A stretch of DNA of 64,000 nt from Prorocentrum cordatum (GCA_963575745.1 CAUYUJ010018482.1:124514-188513); one strand, 5' to 3'. Shown: positions 12,491 to 23,991, counted from the stretch's first letter. Notes: generated by a model from the sequence alone, not told the origin. Made by a program: numbers and translations.

Positions 12491-12571
12491 GGCCCCGGCA
12501 AAAGCAGGGCGCTCGCTGATGGGCAGCGGGGGGGAAGGGAGTACGCGAGCCAGCGCAGCCGCGTCCGCCAG

Positions 12572-13396
12572 TCAAGACCTCACTGGCAGGTCCGCTGCGG
12601 CCGTGCCCACAATGGACGCTGGATGCCCCTCTGCGATCACATCGAAGCGAACGCGGGCCACGAGCGTCCGCTCCACGAACCTCGCCCCAAGGCGCAGATG
12701 CCAGCCGCACTGCGCCACCGAGACACTGCGGCGAAGGGGCGGCCCTTTCAGGCAGCCAAGCAGCTTCCTCGCCCAGACCCCCTGCAGCCTGTCGAAGGCT
12801 GCTTCGGTCCCCGGCGCCCCAGCCAACAAAGGGCAAGGATAGAGGATCGCAGACCCCACTCGAGGATGGACATGGGCCGTGGCCACGGGGATCGAAAATC
12901 CCCCCGCCAAGGCTGCTGCGAGGAGCCCGTCAAAAAGAACATGGCCGTGGGCGACACACTCGCGCAACAAAGTGAGACCTGCGTCGACCAGGGCACCGAG
13001 GAGCCTCCTGGCACCAACCACCGGACATAGTGCACCAGCTGGGACGGGCGCGCTCAGCAACGACAACACGCACGACTGTCCTGGGTCGTAGTTGGTGCAT
13101 GCCTTGACCCTGCAGGCATACCTGTTGCATGCCGCATTCGGCTCATCACCCAGAACCCCTCGGACCGCGCCCTCCGAAGGACACGGAGCGGTGAGATCAT
13201 CAACGAACTGACGAGGAGGCACCCTAAGGACTCGACAAACGCCACCCGGTCCGCCAACGACGGTACTCCCCGGAGGGCCGCGCACACGAACCAGCGCGCA
13301 CACTGGCGCGGCGCTCTCTCCGCCGCCCGCGATACTTTTTTGATTCACGGCCCGCAAAGAGAAGTCCAGAGGGCGGAGTGACCGAGGCTGGGGCAC
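12572..13396 (-). pseudogene. LINE reverse transcriptase fragment with FVDDL box
   Basis: The frame shows FVDDL, the Y/F-x-D-D catalytic box of reverse transcriptases. It follows a Gly/Pro-rich stretch and leads into ACNRYACRVKA and LSLLSAPVPAG. About 100 residues on come FDRLQGVWARKLLG and a helical segment ending ERTLVARVRFDVI, typical of the thumb and connection of dinoflagellate LINE RTs. Motifs A and B upstream are missing, so the domain is 5' truncated. The frame ends near 12572 and the following coding sense moves to other frames. Both catalytic Asp residues are present, but the protein cannot be functional in this state. Family identity rests on motif order, not on a database search. 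Confidence 0.65.
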
Positions 13397-13724
13397 AGCG
13401 ACAGATAATTGGCGCGAGATCGCGCAGAGTGCACCTGCAGATAATTAACGACGTTGGACATGTGCCAGCAAAAGAGGCAACCGCGAAGGCACCAGCTGAA
13501 GCCTAGGTGCCACCGCCCCCCCGCGATACGCGCCGCCTCCCGCGCGAGGTCCGCCACCGGAAGGTCCCCCCGCGGGGGGAGGTGGGTCGCGGCAGGCGGC
13601 GACGTCTCCGACGCCTCGTGGAAAGAGCAGGCGGAGGCGGAGCATCGGCAGCGACAGGCGGGAAGAGAGGAGGGGGAGCCCCCGGGTCGGGGGAAGGCAG
13701 GAGGGAGGCAAAGGAGTAGGAAGA

Positions 13725-13748
13725 GATCGACGACGATGAGGACGACGA

Positions 13749-13790
<42 letters not shown>

Positions 13791-13870
13791 CGACCACCAC
13801 CATCACCATTACAACGACGACGACGACGACGACGACGGCGACGATGACGACGACCGCGGCCGCGGCGGCG
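13725..13870. repeat. GAC microsatellite
   Basis: GAC/ACG triplets give runs of Thr, Asp or Val in every frame. 13450-13725 and 13870-14125 flanking it are GC-rich, with no recognisable gene. Confidence 0.9.
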
Positions 13871-14124
13871 GCGGCGCCGCACCGAGGCGGGAGAGGTCTC
13901 GTCGCCCACGAGCGCGCGCTCCCCGAAGAACTCGGTGGCCCCGGAGTTGGGGTCCCCGCACAGCTCCCGGGAGGACCCCTTGGGGTGCGCGCGCCGCCCT
14001 CCCGCCCTGCTAACGGCGTCGGGCGTCGGTGCTCCGTGCGCCGTCGCCCGTCGTCGGCCGTCCGTCGACGGTGGTCGGTCTCGTCGGTGGTGCACCTGCG
14101 GCCACGGCCGTCGGGCGCCGCGCA

Positions 14125-14220
14125 GGCCAGGAGGAAGAGGAGGAGGAGGAGGAAGAGAGGGAGGAGGAGGGGGAGGAGCAGGAAGGAGGAGGAGGAGGAG
14201 GAGGAGGAGGAGGAGGAGGA

Positions 14221-14251
<31 letters not shown>

Positions 14252-14435
14252 AGGAGGAGGAGGAGGAGGGAAAGAGGAGGAGGAGGAGGAGCAGCAGGGG
14301 GAGGAGGAGGAGGAGAGGAGGAGAGGAGGAGGAGGAGTAGGAGGAGGAGGAGGAGTAGGGAGAAGGAGGAGGAGGAGGAGGAGCAGGGGAGAGGAGGAGG
14401 AGGAGGAGGAGGAGGAGGAGGAGGAGGAGGAGGAC
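14125..14435. repeat. GGA microsatellite
   Basis: About 300 bases of imperfect GGA/GGAG repeat. 14435-15490 downstream is GC-rich unique sequence with long but unconvincing open frames, and I see no supported gene. Confidence 0.93.
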
Positions 14436-15489
14436 CAACATAGACCTAAGACGTCGGGCGTCGTCAACATCCGCCGCCGCCGTCGTCGTAGGTGTCGTTT
14501 GTACTCCATGCTCCGTCGTCCGCCGTCCATCGTCGATCGATCGCGGGTCATCGGTCGTCTGTCTCCATCGCCACCGCGTGAAATCACGCTGGCTGGCTTT
14601 CCCCGCTCCTGGCGCTCGGACACGGAAGTTTCGGGCCCCTGGCCCACCAGAAGCAGTCCGCGGCGGAAGCCAAAGGCAGCCCTGCGGGATGGTGGGGAAG
14701 CCAAAGGATCCCGTTGTCGCTCCAACTCCACGGGCATCTCCTGGGGTGCATCTATTCCGACATGTCGGTAGCAACTGATGCAAAAGCAACCAGGCACGAT
14801 TGTACTTCTTCCCCCTGATAAAAATGCTAGGCGGCTTTATAACCCAAGCTGGGTATTCCTGACGAGCGACTTCACTAAGGCTAAGGCGAAAGGATACATG
14901 GGGAGAGATGATGCTGGCGGGATGAAACGCCCGCATCTGGCACCGCCGTGGCGACGAGGACTCCCCAGGACGAGCAGCGGTGCCGGAGCCCCATCCTCTG
15001 AGCTGGAGGTCGAGAGCTCCGCGGCCCAGGCCGTGGAGAGATCACGGAGCCGGAGGTCGTGGGCCTCGTCGGCGATCCGTCGCGCCGCGGCTCCCGCAGA
15101 GGGGAGCCCCCGAGGACGACTGACGACGAAGGAGCGTCGGAGGTCGATCGTCGAGCGTCGACGAACGTCGCCGTCGATCGCCCCGCGTCGTCGTCGCTCG
15201 TCGTCAATCGTCCTCGGCGCGGTCCAGGGTCGGCGACTCCGAAGGGTGTGGTTTGCAAAGGGTGTGGTTTGCAACCGGCACCCTGCGGGCCATCCTGGGG
15301 GGGGCGGGCGAGGGCCTCGACGGAGCTCTCCGCCGCGCCCCGAGGAGGCCCGACGAGGAGGGTGCCGTGCCCCCCGGGCCCCGACGGTGCCGATCGCAGG
15401 CCACACCCCGGCGTAACCGCACCCGTTGCAGGTCGCCGACGGGAGGCAGCAGGGCTCCACGGCTCGGGCTCCGGGCTGCTGTGACCCGC

Positions 15490-15680
15490 GGGGCCTCGGA
15501 GCCGCCGGAGCTCTGCACTGACTGCTGCTGCCGCGCCTGATCAGGTTGGGGAGCCACCGAAGCTTGAGCTTAGATGTTTTTGCTGTGCCTGGGCAGGCTT
15601 CGGAGCCACCGAAGCCTTGTAACACAGGATGTCTGCCGCTCCTGGCTAGGCTTCGGAACCACCGAAGGATTGAAATGGCT
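15490..15680. repeat. Degenerate ~60-bp repeat with CTTCGGAGCCACCGAAG palindromes
   Basis: Four units near 15493, 15548, 15598 and 15650 each carry a TTCGG-x-CCGAA inverted core (GCTTCGGAGCCACCGAAGC in the best copy). The cores could form short hairpins in RNA. 15680-16300 has no supported feature apart from a CT tract at 16003-16022. Confidence 0.75.
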
Positions 15681-16317
15681 GTTCGCATAGTTTCTGGTAT
15701 GGTCTCGCGTGCCCAAGTACCCAGCGGAAATTCGCTCGCTGCACATAGTTGCATGTAAGGATCCTCACCAGGAAGACGGATCTTAGTATACCGCTTCACC
15801 AAACGTTGAGTATCGTCATCGATGCCGCCGTGGTGGTGGCATGTATGGAAGAACTCACGTGCACGATCACAGGGGCGACAACAAGCGTGTACACTCGTAA
15901 GGGTTCCAAGTATATGCGTGCTTATACGCACACGTGGGTATACGTCCGTGTCTACGTGCGCGCGTGCGCGGGGGGGAGAGCATAAGCAGTCCTTGTTGTT
16001 TTTCTCTCTCTCTCTCTCTCCCTCCACGCCCACTCTAAAGGGAGCGAGCAAGGCTAGCGAAGCCCCACGCGCACGAGAGAGGCGAAGAAGAGCAGGAGCA
16101 GGAGCTCGAGGTGGGAGCGGGGAAGAAAGAGGCGCCAGCATCGAGCCCTCAACAACTGCCCGACGCTGCCCACGCGACTGCCAGCCGCCTCGCCCTCCTC
16201 ACGGCGGGGGCCCGCCGCGACGACATCGGACCCGGTCCGTGCGACACCGCGCGAACCGCTGCGCCTCCAGCGACCTCCGCGCTCGGCCCCCCAAGAGGCT
16301 CTGGGCCCTGCCTCTCG

Positions 16318-16479
16318 GAAGGGGCCCCAGGACACACAAATAAATACACACAGATAAAGATATGCCCCATATTTTCCCATATTTTCTGGGTTTCCGTCTT
16401 CCCCCCCACTTCCCATATTTTCCCATATCTTCCGAGGAATCGAGGATCAATTGTGTCTGTGTGCTTTTTCCTCTCCTGA
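16318..16479. mobile_element. 162-bp dispersed element, copy 1, with 6-bp target duplication
   Basis: The segment begins GAAGGGGCCCCAGGACACAC and ends TCCTCTCCTGA. It is directly flanked by CTCTCG on both sides (16312-16317 and 16480-16485). A second copy of the same length lies at 30336-30497. The inner part carries several CCCATATTTTCC-like units. Terminal inverted repeats are weak at best, so the class is undetermined (a SINE, MITE or introner-like insertion are all possible). Confidence 0.8.
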
Positions 16480-16838
16480 CTCTCGCAGGGGCCCCGCGGC
16501 GCGGCCCATCTCCCGTGGGCCCCCCGGGGGGGGGGGGGCCCGAGGCTGGCCCGGGCGGGCGCGCTCCAACCTGGGCACCCGCGCGGGCTTCGCCGCCGCC
16601 GTCGACGCAGCGAGGGCCTGCTGGCCCCCGCCTCTGTTGGCGGCGCGCTCAAGGGGGGTACAGTCGGGGCGTTGACCTCAGGAACCCTACATAAGGAACG
16701 AGGCCCCTATTTCTCCACACGATTGAGCTTCGGTTTCCCCATGGAAAACCTGAGGAAAACCCAAGGCAAACTGCGAAACAACTAAGGAACACGGAGCCCC
16801 TCCCCAACGAGAAGGGGTCCTTCTTCAGGGCCCCGACT

Positions 16839-16986
16839 GTAGGGGGAGGGGAGGAGGTTTCCCTGAAGCCAGCTGCTTCTGAGAAGGCGCGGGCCCTACA
16901 TCTACAAACGAGGCCTGCGCCTTCTGAGAGGCAGGGGTGCTTCCAGGAAGCCTTCCCCCCCCCCCTACCCCCTTCTGCCTGTGGCT
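16839..16986. mobile_element. Palindromic (MITE or introner-like) element, copy C
   Basis: About 148 bp with an internal long inverted repeat (arms around GGGGGAGGGG...GGAAGC and its complement). It lies between direct GACT repeats at 16835-16838 and 16987-16990. Related, longer copies are at 44478-44663 and 44821-44989. On the minus strand its edge coincides with the 3' end of a coding exon, which is how introner insertions look in dinoflagellates. Confidence 0.65.
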
Positions 16987-16990
16987 GACT

Positions 16991-17104
16991 CTGGCGATAG
17001 CGTGTAATCACGGCCTGCTGGCCGTCGACGTACATGGAGACCCGGCCGTCGTACAGCACGAAAAAGCTGCGGACTTCTTCCCCCTGCCGGATGATATACT
17101 CGTC
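16991..17104 (-). CDS. Exon of a cyclic-nucleotide-binding domain protein
   Basis: A 114-base block encodes 38 residues containing DEYIIRQGEE and SFFVLYDGRVSMYVDG. This is the beta-strand, Gly turn and strand core of a cyclic-nucleotide-binding domain, as in PKA regulatory subunits and cyclic-nucleotide-gated channels. It is preceded on the minus strand by a pyrimidine-rich tract and CAG, a good splice acceptor, and ends in CAG next to palindromic copy C. The phosphate-binding cassette that should follow (with its Gly-Glu and Arg) is not found downstream within the window, so the rest of the gene is either beyond long introns or lost. Whether the host protein is a kinase subunit or a channel cannot be told. 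The similarity is clear by eye, while the exon limits are inferred. Confidence 0.6.
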
Positions 17105-17329
17105 CTGGGCTGGGGCAGGGCGGAAAGGGAAGACGAGGAGCACTCGCCAGCCCACCGGGCCAGAGGCGTGCCAAGATCTCTGGCAACAGGTTGACAGTCT
17201 TTCTGGTTCGCGCGCGCGGCGCCGCCCCAGGAGGGGTCCCTGGGCGACGAGCACCCTGGGCGGACCCTGGGCGGGCCCCGGGCGATGGTCCTCACGGATG
17301 CCGGAAATCTCCAGGGGCGGTCCTCGGCC

Positions 17330-17960
17330 CCGAAGAGCGCCCCCAGAGCGCTCCGAGGGACCCCAAGAGGTCACTCGAGTCGGGATTCATGGGTGGCAGG
17401 TTCCAGGATGCCCTCCACACACTCCTATGAGGCTTCGAGTGCCTCCAAATGGTCAAATACAGCTGCCAGCGGCCCCCCGAAAGGCCGAAAATCATGGATT
17501 TCGCCCAGGCCTGACCGCCCAAGACGGCCCAGTCAGCCCGCAAGATTGCCGCGCGGCAGTTCAGGTCAAGAGGTTACCAGAGGGGTCACGAGACGGCCCC
17601 AAAGGGCCCCACGAGGGCCCCAGAAACCCCCCAAGAAGCCTCCAAAGCCCTCAAGCGAGTCCGAAGAGAGGGGACCCGAAGTGAAAGTTCGAACCCTTTC
17701 CCGACAGATGGCCCCCCACACCGCCAGTAAGCCCCCAAGAGGGCCCCAAGAGACCTTCAAGAGGCCCCCCAGACAGCCCCAAGAGGCCCCCGAGAGGCCC
17801 CCAAGAGGCCCCACGAGGCTCCAAAAATGCCCTCCCGAGCACGCAGGCAAGTGCCAACGACGCTACAATGAGCCCCCAAGAGGCTCCCAAAACGGCCCAA
17901 GAGGGCCCCAAGGGGAGTCTAAGAGGGGCCCAAGAGAGGGGACACAAACAGCCATTTCGA
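17330..17960. repeat. Degenerate CCCAAGAGGCC minisatellite
   Basis: Scattered and diverged 11-12-bp units of the motif seen at 10330-10625. 17960-18640 is unique, moderately GC-rich sequence without a supported gene. Confidence 0.8.
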
Positions 17961-18639
17961 GCCCTTGGCCCCGAGACGCCCATGGCTGCTCACGCGACAC
18001 TTCAAGGGAACTACCACCACCCAGCAGGGCCGCCATGGCAACGAACACGCCGCCGCGATGGAATAGTCTGGGCCGGCTAAATGAGCGAAGCGATCCGCCA
18101 CCCCACTGGGGACGGCGTGTGAGATTCCCACCGCATGGTCTGCACGCACTCTCTCCGCTCAATCCTCTGACCTGCGCACTCCTTGTACCCATGCCCTTCC
18201 TCAGAGCCCTAGCAACCCCTCCTGGGGTCCTCCCCGCGGCCTGCTCATTCCGCTGGCCCCAGAGCCCCGATTGCACAACGGGCCTCCGCTGGCCATCATT
18301 TTGCCTTCAACTCACGCAAGCCTTCGCACGGGAGACTTCCAGACGCCTTCGGGCGCCGTTTGGGACCTCTCCGGGGGCCCTCCTTGGCGGTATATGGAGC
18401 CTCTTGGGGTCATTTGGCCTATGTTTGGGGACCTCCGGGGCCGTCTCGGACCTCTCCAAAGCCCTCTTCGTTCCGCCGACAACCTCGAGAAGCTAAAAAC
18501 CGTGAAAAGATCGAACGGTTCTTGATCATTCTTGCCATTTCGACTTTCTCTTCCCGCCTTGTGGTGCTCTCTTGGGGGCCTCTTCTGACACTCTCGGGGC
18601 CTCTCGGGTCGCTTCGGAATATCCTCCCGCCGCCTTCAG

Positions 18640-18722
18640 CCCTCCTCCTCCTCCTCCTCCTCCTCCTTCTCCTCCTCCTCCTCCTCCTCCTCCTCCTCCT
18701 CCCCCTCCTCCTCCTGCTCTCA
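18640..18722. repeat. TCC microsatellite
   Basis: About 80 bases of TCC repeat. 18722-19130 after it holds no feature I can support. Confidence 0.9.
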
Positions 18723-19129
18723 AGGCCTCGCAGAACCAGCTCGGCTCGTCTGGCCGCCTATGGGGGGGCCATCTTGGCCCGCCCGGGGCGCGCCCAAGGG
18801 GACTTCGGGGACCTAAAATTGACTGGTACTACGCTCTTTGCCCTCCTCGTGTCCCTCTTCAATTTCGTTTCCAGTTTTGCCAACCTGTCCCCGGCTACCG
18901 TTTCCCGAAGAGGGCATGGGCCCAGGGTTCTCCTTTAGCTGGAAATATGTAACCACTGCCATGCTTGAAGAAGGATCACGGGTTCATGTGCGATCAGTAT
19001 AAAGGTAAAGTCCCATTCTAGATTGACTAAATGCGTTTCGCGCGTGCCCGCTAGAGGAAAAAGCGCCCCCCATCTCTGATCCTCGTTGTTTTATGGGGTC
19101 CGCGGACCTTGATTCTCTTGCACAGGGTG

Positions 19130-19975
19130 TCTAGACCTCCGACCACTTTATTCTGCGTCACGTCGCATTCCCTCCCCGCTCCCGTTCCCTTCCCTCCCCA
19201 ACGGCCCAATGGAACCACCACCCAATGCCCCCTCCGCCCCGACCATTTTATTCCGCGTCGCGTCGCCCCCCCCCACTCCCCGCTCCCCTCTCCCCCTTCT
19301 CCCCAGCGTTCCCCAGCGGCCCACTGGAACCTCCGCCCAGTGCCCCCTCCGCCCCGACCACCTTGTTCCGCGTCGCGTCGCACCCCCCTCCCCAGCTTTC
19401 CCCAGCGGCCCACTGGAACCTCCGCCCAGTGCCCCCTCCGCCCCGACCACTTTGTTCCGCGTCGCGTCGAACCCCCTTCCCTGCCCTTCCCCAACGTTCC
19501 CCAGCGGCCCAATGCCCCCTCCGCCCGACCACTTTATTCCGCGTTCGCGTCGCCCCCCCTGGCCAGCGTTCCCCGGCGTCCCAATGGAACCCCCGCCCAG
19601 TGCCCCCTCCGCCCCCGACCACGTTATTCAGCGTCGCGTCGAACCCCCTCCCTGCCCCCACCACCCCCCCCAGCGTCCCCAGCGCCCAATGCCCCCTCCG
19701 CCCCGACCAATGCGGCGCGGCGCACCCCCCCCCCAGCGTTCCCAGCGCTCACTGGAACCTCCGCCGAGTGCCCCCCTTCGCCCCGACCACTTTTTTTTCC
19801 GCGTCGCGTCGCACCCCCTCCCCGCCACCCCCCCTCCCCAGCGTTCCTAGCGGCCCCGTGCCCTCTCCGCCCGACCACTTTATTCCGCGTCGCGTCGCAC
19901 CCCCCCCCTCCCTGCCCCCCCCCCCCCTCCCCAGCGTTCCCCGCGCCTTCCCGGCGGCTTCTTGAACCGTCATGA
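19130..19975. repeat. ~90-115-bp tandem satellite
   Basis: About nine units recognised by CGCGTCGCGTCGCAC, CAGCGTTCCC and CCCCCTCCGCCCCGACCA. Landmarks are near 19155, 19253, 19370, 19458, 19540, 19632, 19720, 19802 and 19885. All long frames here are Pro-rich repeat translations. Confidence 0.9.
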
Positions 19976-20224
19976 GTGCCTTTGTGGCCGTTTAGTAGCA
20001 GTCTTGGGCTGTCTTCGAGCGCTCGTGGCCCGTCCGGAGGCCATCTCAGCGCGCTCTTCAGCCATTTTCCAGACAACCTGGGGCGCTTCGGGAGCCTCTT
20101 GGGCCAGCTTGGGGGACTCTGGGGGGGTCTGGGGCCTCTTCTGGGCCCTCTTGGAGCCCTCAAGGCCCCCCGGACCGCCATGCAAACCAGTGGCGCAGGT
20201 ACTGGGCCCTTCCCCAGTCTACTC

Positions 20225-20284
20225 CGCTATGTGTATATATATATATATATATACACACATACATACATACATACATACATACAT

Positions 20285-20351
<67 letters not shown>

Positions 20352-20600
20352 TACATGCATACCTACCTACCTACCTACCTACCTACCTACCTACACACAC
20401 ACACATACATACATACATACATACATACATACATACATACATACATACATACATACATACATACATACATACACACACACATACATACACACACCTACAT
20501 ACATACATACATGCATATATGCATACATGCATACATGCATACATGCATACATGCGTACATGCATACCTGCATACATGCATACATGCATACATACGTGCAC

Positions 20601-20639
<39 letters not shown>

Positions 20640-21390
20640 TATGTATATACATATGTGTGTATCTGTGTGTGCAAATGTGCATATGCATATATATATATAT
20701 GTATAACTATGTACGCGTATATATATACATATATACATGTACATGTATATATACATGCCTTTAAATACATACGTGCGCACAAACATACATACATATATAT
20801 ATACATATATAGATACATACATACACATAATGCAGGCATACATGCATGCATGCATACTTACATACATACATAGACATGTACGTAAACGTATACATACAAG
20901 TATATAGACTCCTCTGACTATCCATATACATATGCAACCACATATACAAATACATAAACCTTACATATGCAACTCAATTACATACACATAGACATATGCA
21001 TTATGCCTGAGCAACTACATGTCGGCATGCATGTGCATAAACATAGTCATAAACATAGGCAAATACACATAGGTATACATATGTGTATATGTATATGCAT
21101 ATGTATCTACATTTACATAAACACAAATATGTACAATTACATACACCATGCATACATATTTACATACACATACACATTTTACATGAACATGCAAATATAC
21201 CTATACACATATGTATAGATGTCCATATAGATATACACGTGCATATATATATATACTGATATACATATATACATATAAATACACCCACGATTAGCCCTAA
21301 AGCCATGCATGACACATATCCACATATAAACATATATACAAACATACCAACATACATACGTACACACATATGTACATCTACATGTACACA
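20225..21390. repeat. CATA and GACA tetranucleotide arrays
   Basis: Clean GACA arrays at 20285-20350 and 20600-20640, CCTA at 20360-20392, and CATA arrays at 20240-20285 and 20400-20600, then degenerate ATAC/ATGC sequence to about 21390. The frames are Tyr/His/Ile/Thr or Val/Cys/Met repeats only. Confidence 0.93.
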
Positions 21391-21863
21391 CTCAATCTGT
21401 GTGGTGCGATATACGTGGAGCAATCTACGTGGTGCAATTGACCCTGCCGAATCTGAAAATTACAACTCCACTGCCCACAATCACCCACCCACCCACCCGC
21501 ATCTTGGTTTGCAAAAGCCATGCGGCAGCGATTGCGATGACAACGTGGCGCTGGTTGGTACATCGCAGCGGCCTCGCTACCGCGCGCAAGGTCGCGCGCA
21601 GAGCGGCCGCCTAGTCTGGCGTGACCGACGCGGCGCGGTGGCGCTGACAGCTCAGGAGTTCCCGGCGCGTCTCGCAGGCCGCTCCGACGCGCGGCCACTT
21701 CAGTGCTGGTCGATGGTTCGGGAGGACGCGGTATCTCGGCGACGTCGACACTGGCAGTCACGATGATGGTAGTTGCGATGCAGGTGACGATAATGACAAT
21801 AACAGCGGCAAGGCCAATAACGGCGCCGAAGCTGATCACGCCGATGACGTTCATGGCGTCCAT
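21378..21863 (-). CDS. Hypothetical small membrane-type ORF, repeat unit 1
   Basis: 161 codons from an ATG at 21863. Residues about 4-38 are strongly hydrophobic (VIGVISFGAVIGL, then IVIIVTCIATTIIV), long enough for one or two membrane passes. A polar, Pro/Arg-rich tail follows. A related ORF in unit 2 keeps the start, the hydrophobic block and the motifs GLRDA and IP. I recognise no family. The codons differ at many positions while the hydrophobic character is kept, which hints at, but does not prove, coding constraint. It could equally be an accidental open frame in a repeat. Confidence 0.3.
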   Translation of the reverse strand: MDAMNVIGVISFGAVIGLAAVIVIIVTCIATTIIVTASVDVAEIPRPPEPSTSTEVAARRSGLRDAPGTPELSAPPRRVGHARLGGRSARDLARGSEAAAMYQPAPRCHRNRCRMAFANQDAGGWVGDCGQWSCNFQIRQGQLHHVDCSTYIAPHRLSVYM

Positions 21864-22480
21864 GCGTCGGTGAGGAAGTTGGGTCGGTTCCGACATGCGC
21901 ACGCAGCCGACGCGCGCGAGTGGCCCGCATGGTGCTATTTGACAGCGATCGCACCCCCCCCGCACGCGCGCAAGGGCGTTCGAATGATTCCGATATGCGC
22001 GCGCGAGAGGCCCGTTGGGTCGCATGTGATGACAACGGTGGAAAAAACACTAATTGTTTAAAAAAATCGCAAGAGCGCGCACGCAGACTGCTTTGAAAAA
22101 AACCTGCTGCGAAGCCAATGATTGCCTATACGCTTTCGAGACAATCGATTTTAAAATCCTTACGAAACCTGTGGTGTTCGAACGATTCTGGCATGCGCGC
22201 GCGACAACGCAAGCGTGTGGCCTTCGTCCCTTTTTGTTGCAAGGGTTTCTTGCGAATTGATTGCGTTTGATAAGCCAATGTGCGCGCATTCTGGTTTTTG
22301 ACGGGGATGGGGAAGGGATCGATCCCAGCCTGGCTGGACGGATGCGAACCCATACTTCGAATGAACGATTGGGCAAAACCATCTGTACACTGCACATCCC
22401 CAAAGTGGACGGATACGCCAAGCCTCGGAAGGGCGGTGGATCCTAACTCTCGCTTAGAAGAGGAAATTAATGTTGAAGAG
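21465..22480. repeat. ~1.02-kb tandem repeat, unit 1
   Basis: It is homologous to 22490-23270 in the same orientation. Shared blocks include CACCCACCCGCA-CTTGGTTTGCAAAA, CTCGCAGGCCG and CCATGCGTCG. Divergence is considerable. Confidence 0.75.
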
Positions 22481-22489
22481 TTTGGACAT

Positions 22490-23270
22490 GTCAATTCCAC
22501 TGCTCGCGCAATGACCCACCACCCACCCGCAACTTGGTTTGCAAAACACTTGCGGCGGCGTTTGGGCTGACTGGTTGACGATGGCTGGAGCATCTCTGTG
22601 GCCGCACAACTGCGCGCAAAGTCGAGCACACAACGGTCATAGGTTGGCACAACCGACGCGGCCGCGGTGGCGCTGACCGATGGGCACTTCCTTGCGCGTC
22701 TCGCAGGCCGCGCTGGCGCGCGGGCGGTTCAGTGCGGATCGTTGACTGGGGCTGGTGCGGTATCGTGGTGACATCGGCAACGGCAACCACGACGATGATA
22801 GTAGCGATGACGGTGAGGGTGACGACGATGCTGACGGCGAGGCCAATGACGGCGTCGAAGCTGGTCACCCCGGTGACGATGACAATGTCCATGCGTCGCT
22901 GATGAAAGGTTTCGAAAATATTTCGACATGTGCGCGCAACCAACGCGGGCGCGTGGCCCACATGGAATGATTTGACAGGAATCGTGCCCAGCGGGGGGCC
23001 GCCTGGCCTGATTTGACGAGAACGTTGAAAGACCTATGGCTGTCCTAAGAAGTCGCGAGAGCGCGCGCGCACATTTGTTTGAACCATCAGGTTGGCCGAG
23101 AAAACAAAAACAAACGAACAAAAAGGCTCTCGGGAACCTGGATCTTCAAGTCCCTGCTACGAAGCCTGAAGTTTTTGAAAGAGCTTGGCATGTGCGCGAA
23201 ACGACGCGCGCGTGTGGACTTTGCCAAATGTCTTGTACGGGCTAATTGAAATTGATGACTTGTTATAAGC
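22490..23270. repeat. ~1.02-kb tandem repeat, unit 2
   Basis: Second, 3'-shortened copy of unit 1. 23270-23990 downstream is GC-rich (CGG-rich at 23520-23730), with no supported gene. Confidence 0.75.
22491..22892 (-). CDS. Hypothetical small membrane-type ORF, repeat unit 2
   Basis: 133 codons from an ATG at 22892, at the same place in the unit as the ORF of unit 1. Residues about 5-38 are hydrophobic (VTGVTSFDAVIGLAV, then TVIATIIVVVAV). An IP motif, a polar stretch and GLRDA follow, as in unit 1. Its C-terminal part has a different length and frame usage from unit 1, so only the first ~75 residues are really comparable. The function is unknown. Confidence 0.3.
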   Translation of the reverse strand: MDIVIVTGVTSFDAVIGLAVSIVVTLTVIATIIVVVAVADVTTIPHQPQSTIRTEPPARQRGLRDAQGSAHRSAPPRPRRLCQPMTVVCSTLRAVVRPQRCSSHRQPVSPNAAASVLQTKLRVGGGSLREQWN

Positions 23271-23991
23271 AAAAGACCCATATTCTATATGATTTGACAA
23301 ACAATGGGGGGTCGATAAGCGGACTCACTGGGATGGTACGAGTTCGAATGTAAAATCAACAATGTCACAGGGGGGTCCGATGAGACCCGGCGGGGCGGGG
23401 GGTAGAGTCCACATTCCTTGTTAGAAAAGAGAGAACAGATGGCGTGCTAGAGATGTTGCGCAATCTATGATGCGCAATCCAGCCGCTTGGATTGCAACGA
23501 GGAGCGCGGGGGTGCAACGGAGCGGCGGCCACGGGCGGCGGCGAGGCAGCGACGGGGCGGCGACGGCGGCAACAGGGCGGCGGACCCGACAAACGAGCCC
23601 AGGCGACGGGCACGACGAACCTGCGACGGGGCGGCGACGGCGGCAAGACGGAAGCGGATCCGAGACACGAGCCCGAGCGACGGGCGGCGACGGGGCGGCA
23701 GCACGGGCGGCGGACCCGACAAACGAGCCCAGCTCCGCTGAAAACAGGTGGGCAGACCCAAATGCAACCACAGTTTCGGGAATTCGGGAGTCCGCACCGA
23801 CTCCCCGAATCGGCGCTGGACTCCCCGTGGCGGCGCCTCCGGCCTCGCTCCTGGCGAGCTTCGCGCGCCAGCCAAAGGGGGAGTCCACCGCCGCCCAAAG
23901 AGATCTGCGCGGACTTCAACGACATGGGGCTATATGCCGTTCGCTCGATGACAAAGAGAGAGGAGGTCAGAACGAGACAGTTCCAACGGTC

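Larger units (their letters stand above)
11800..13450 (-). mobile_element. 5'-truncated, frameshifted LINE fragment
   Basis: Minus-strand remnants of the C-terminal half of a LINE ORF2 occur in three frames, from the reverse transcriptase box through the thumb into the tail. The 5' side ends in GC-rich low-complexity DNA and a GAC microsatellite. Confidence 0.7.

Noticed and set aside
14837-16141. 434-codon minus-strand frame
   Set aside because: It crosses a palindromic repeat, GC-rich filler and a CT tract. One segment looks mildly protein-like, but no domain or splice-consistent edge was found.
16780-16840. Continuation of the cyclic-nucleotide exon beyond the palindromic element (GALKKDPFSLGRG)
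   Set aside because: The reading does not resemble the phosphate-binding cassette expected next in the domain, so it is not annotated as an exon.
19109-20181. Pro-rich and Gly/Arg-rich ORFs of 185-288 codons
   Set aside because: They follow the ~90-115-bp satellite exactly, unit by unit.
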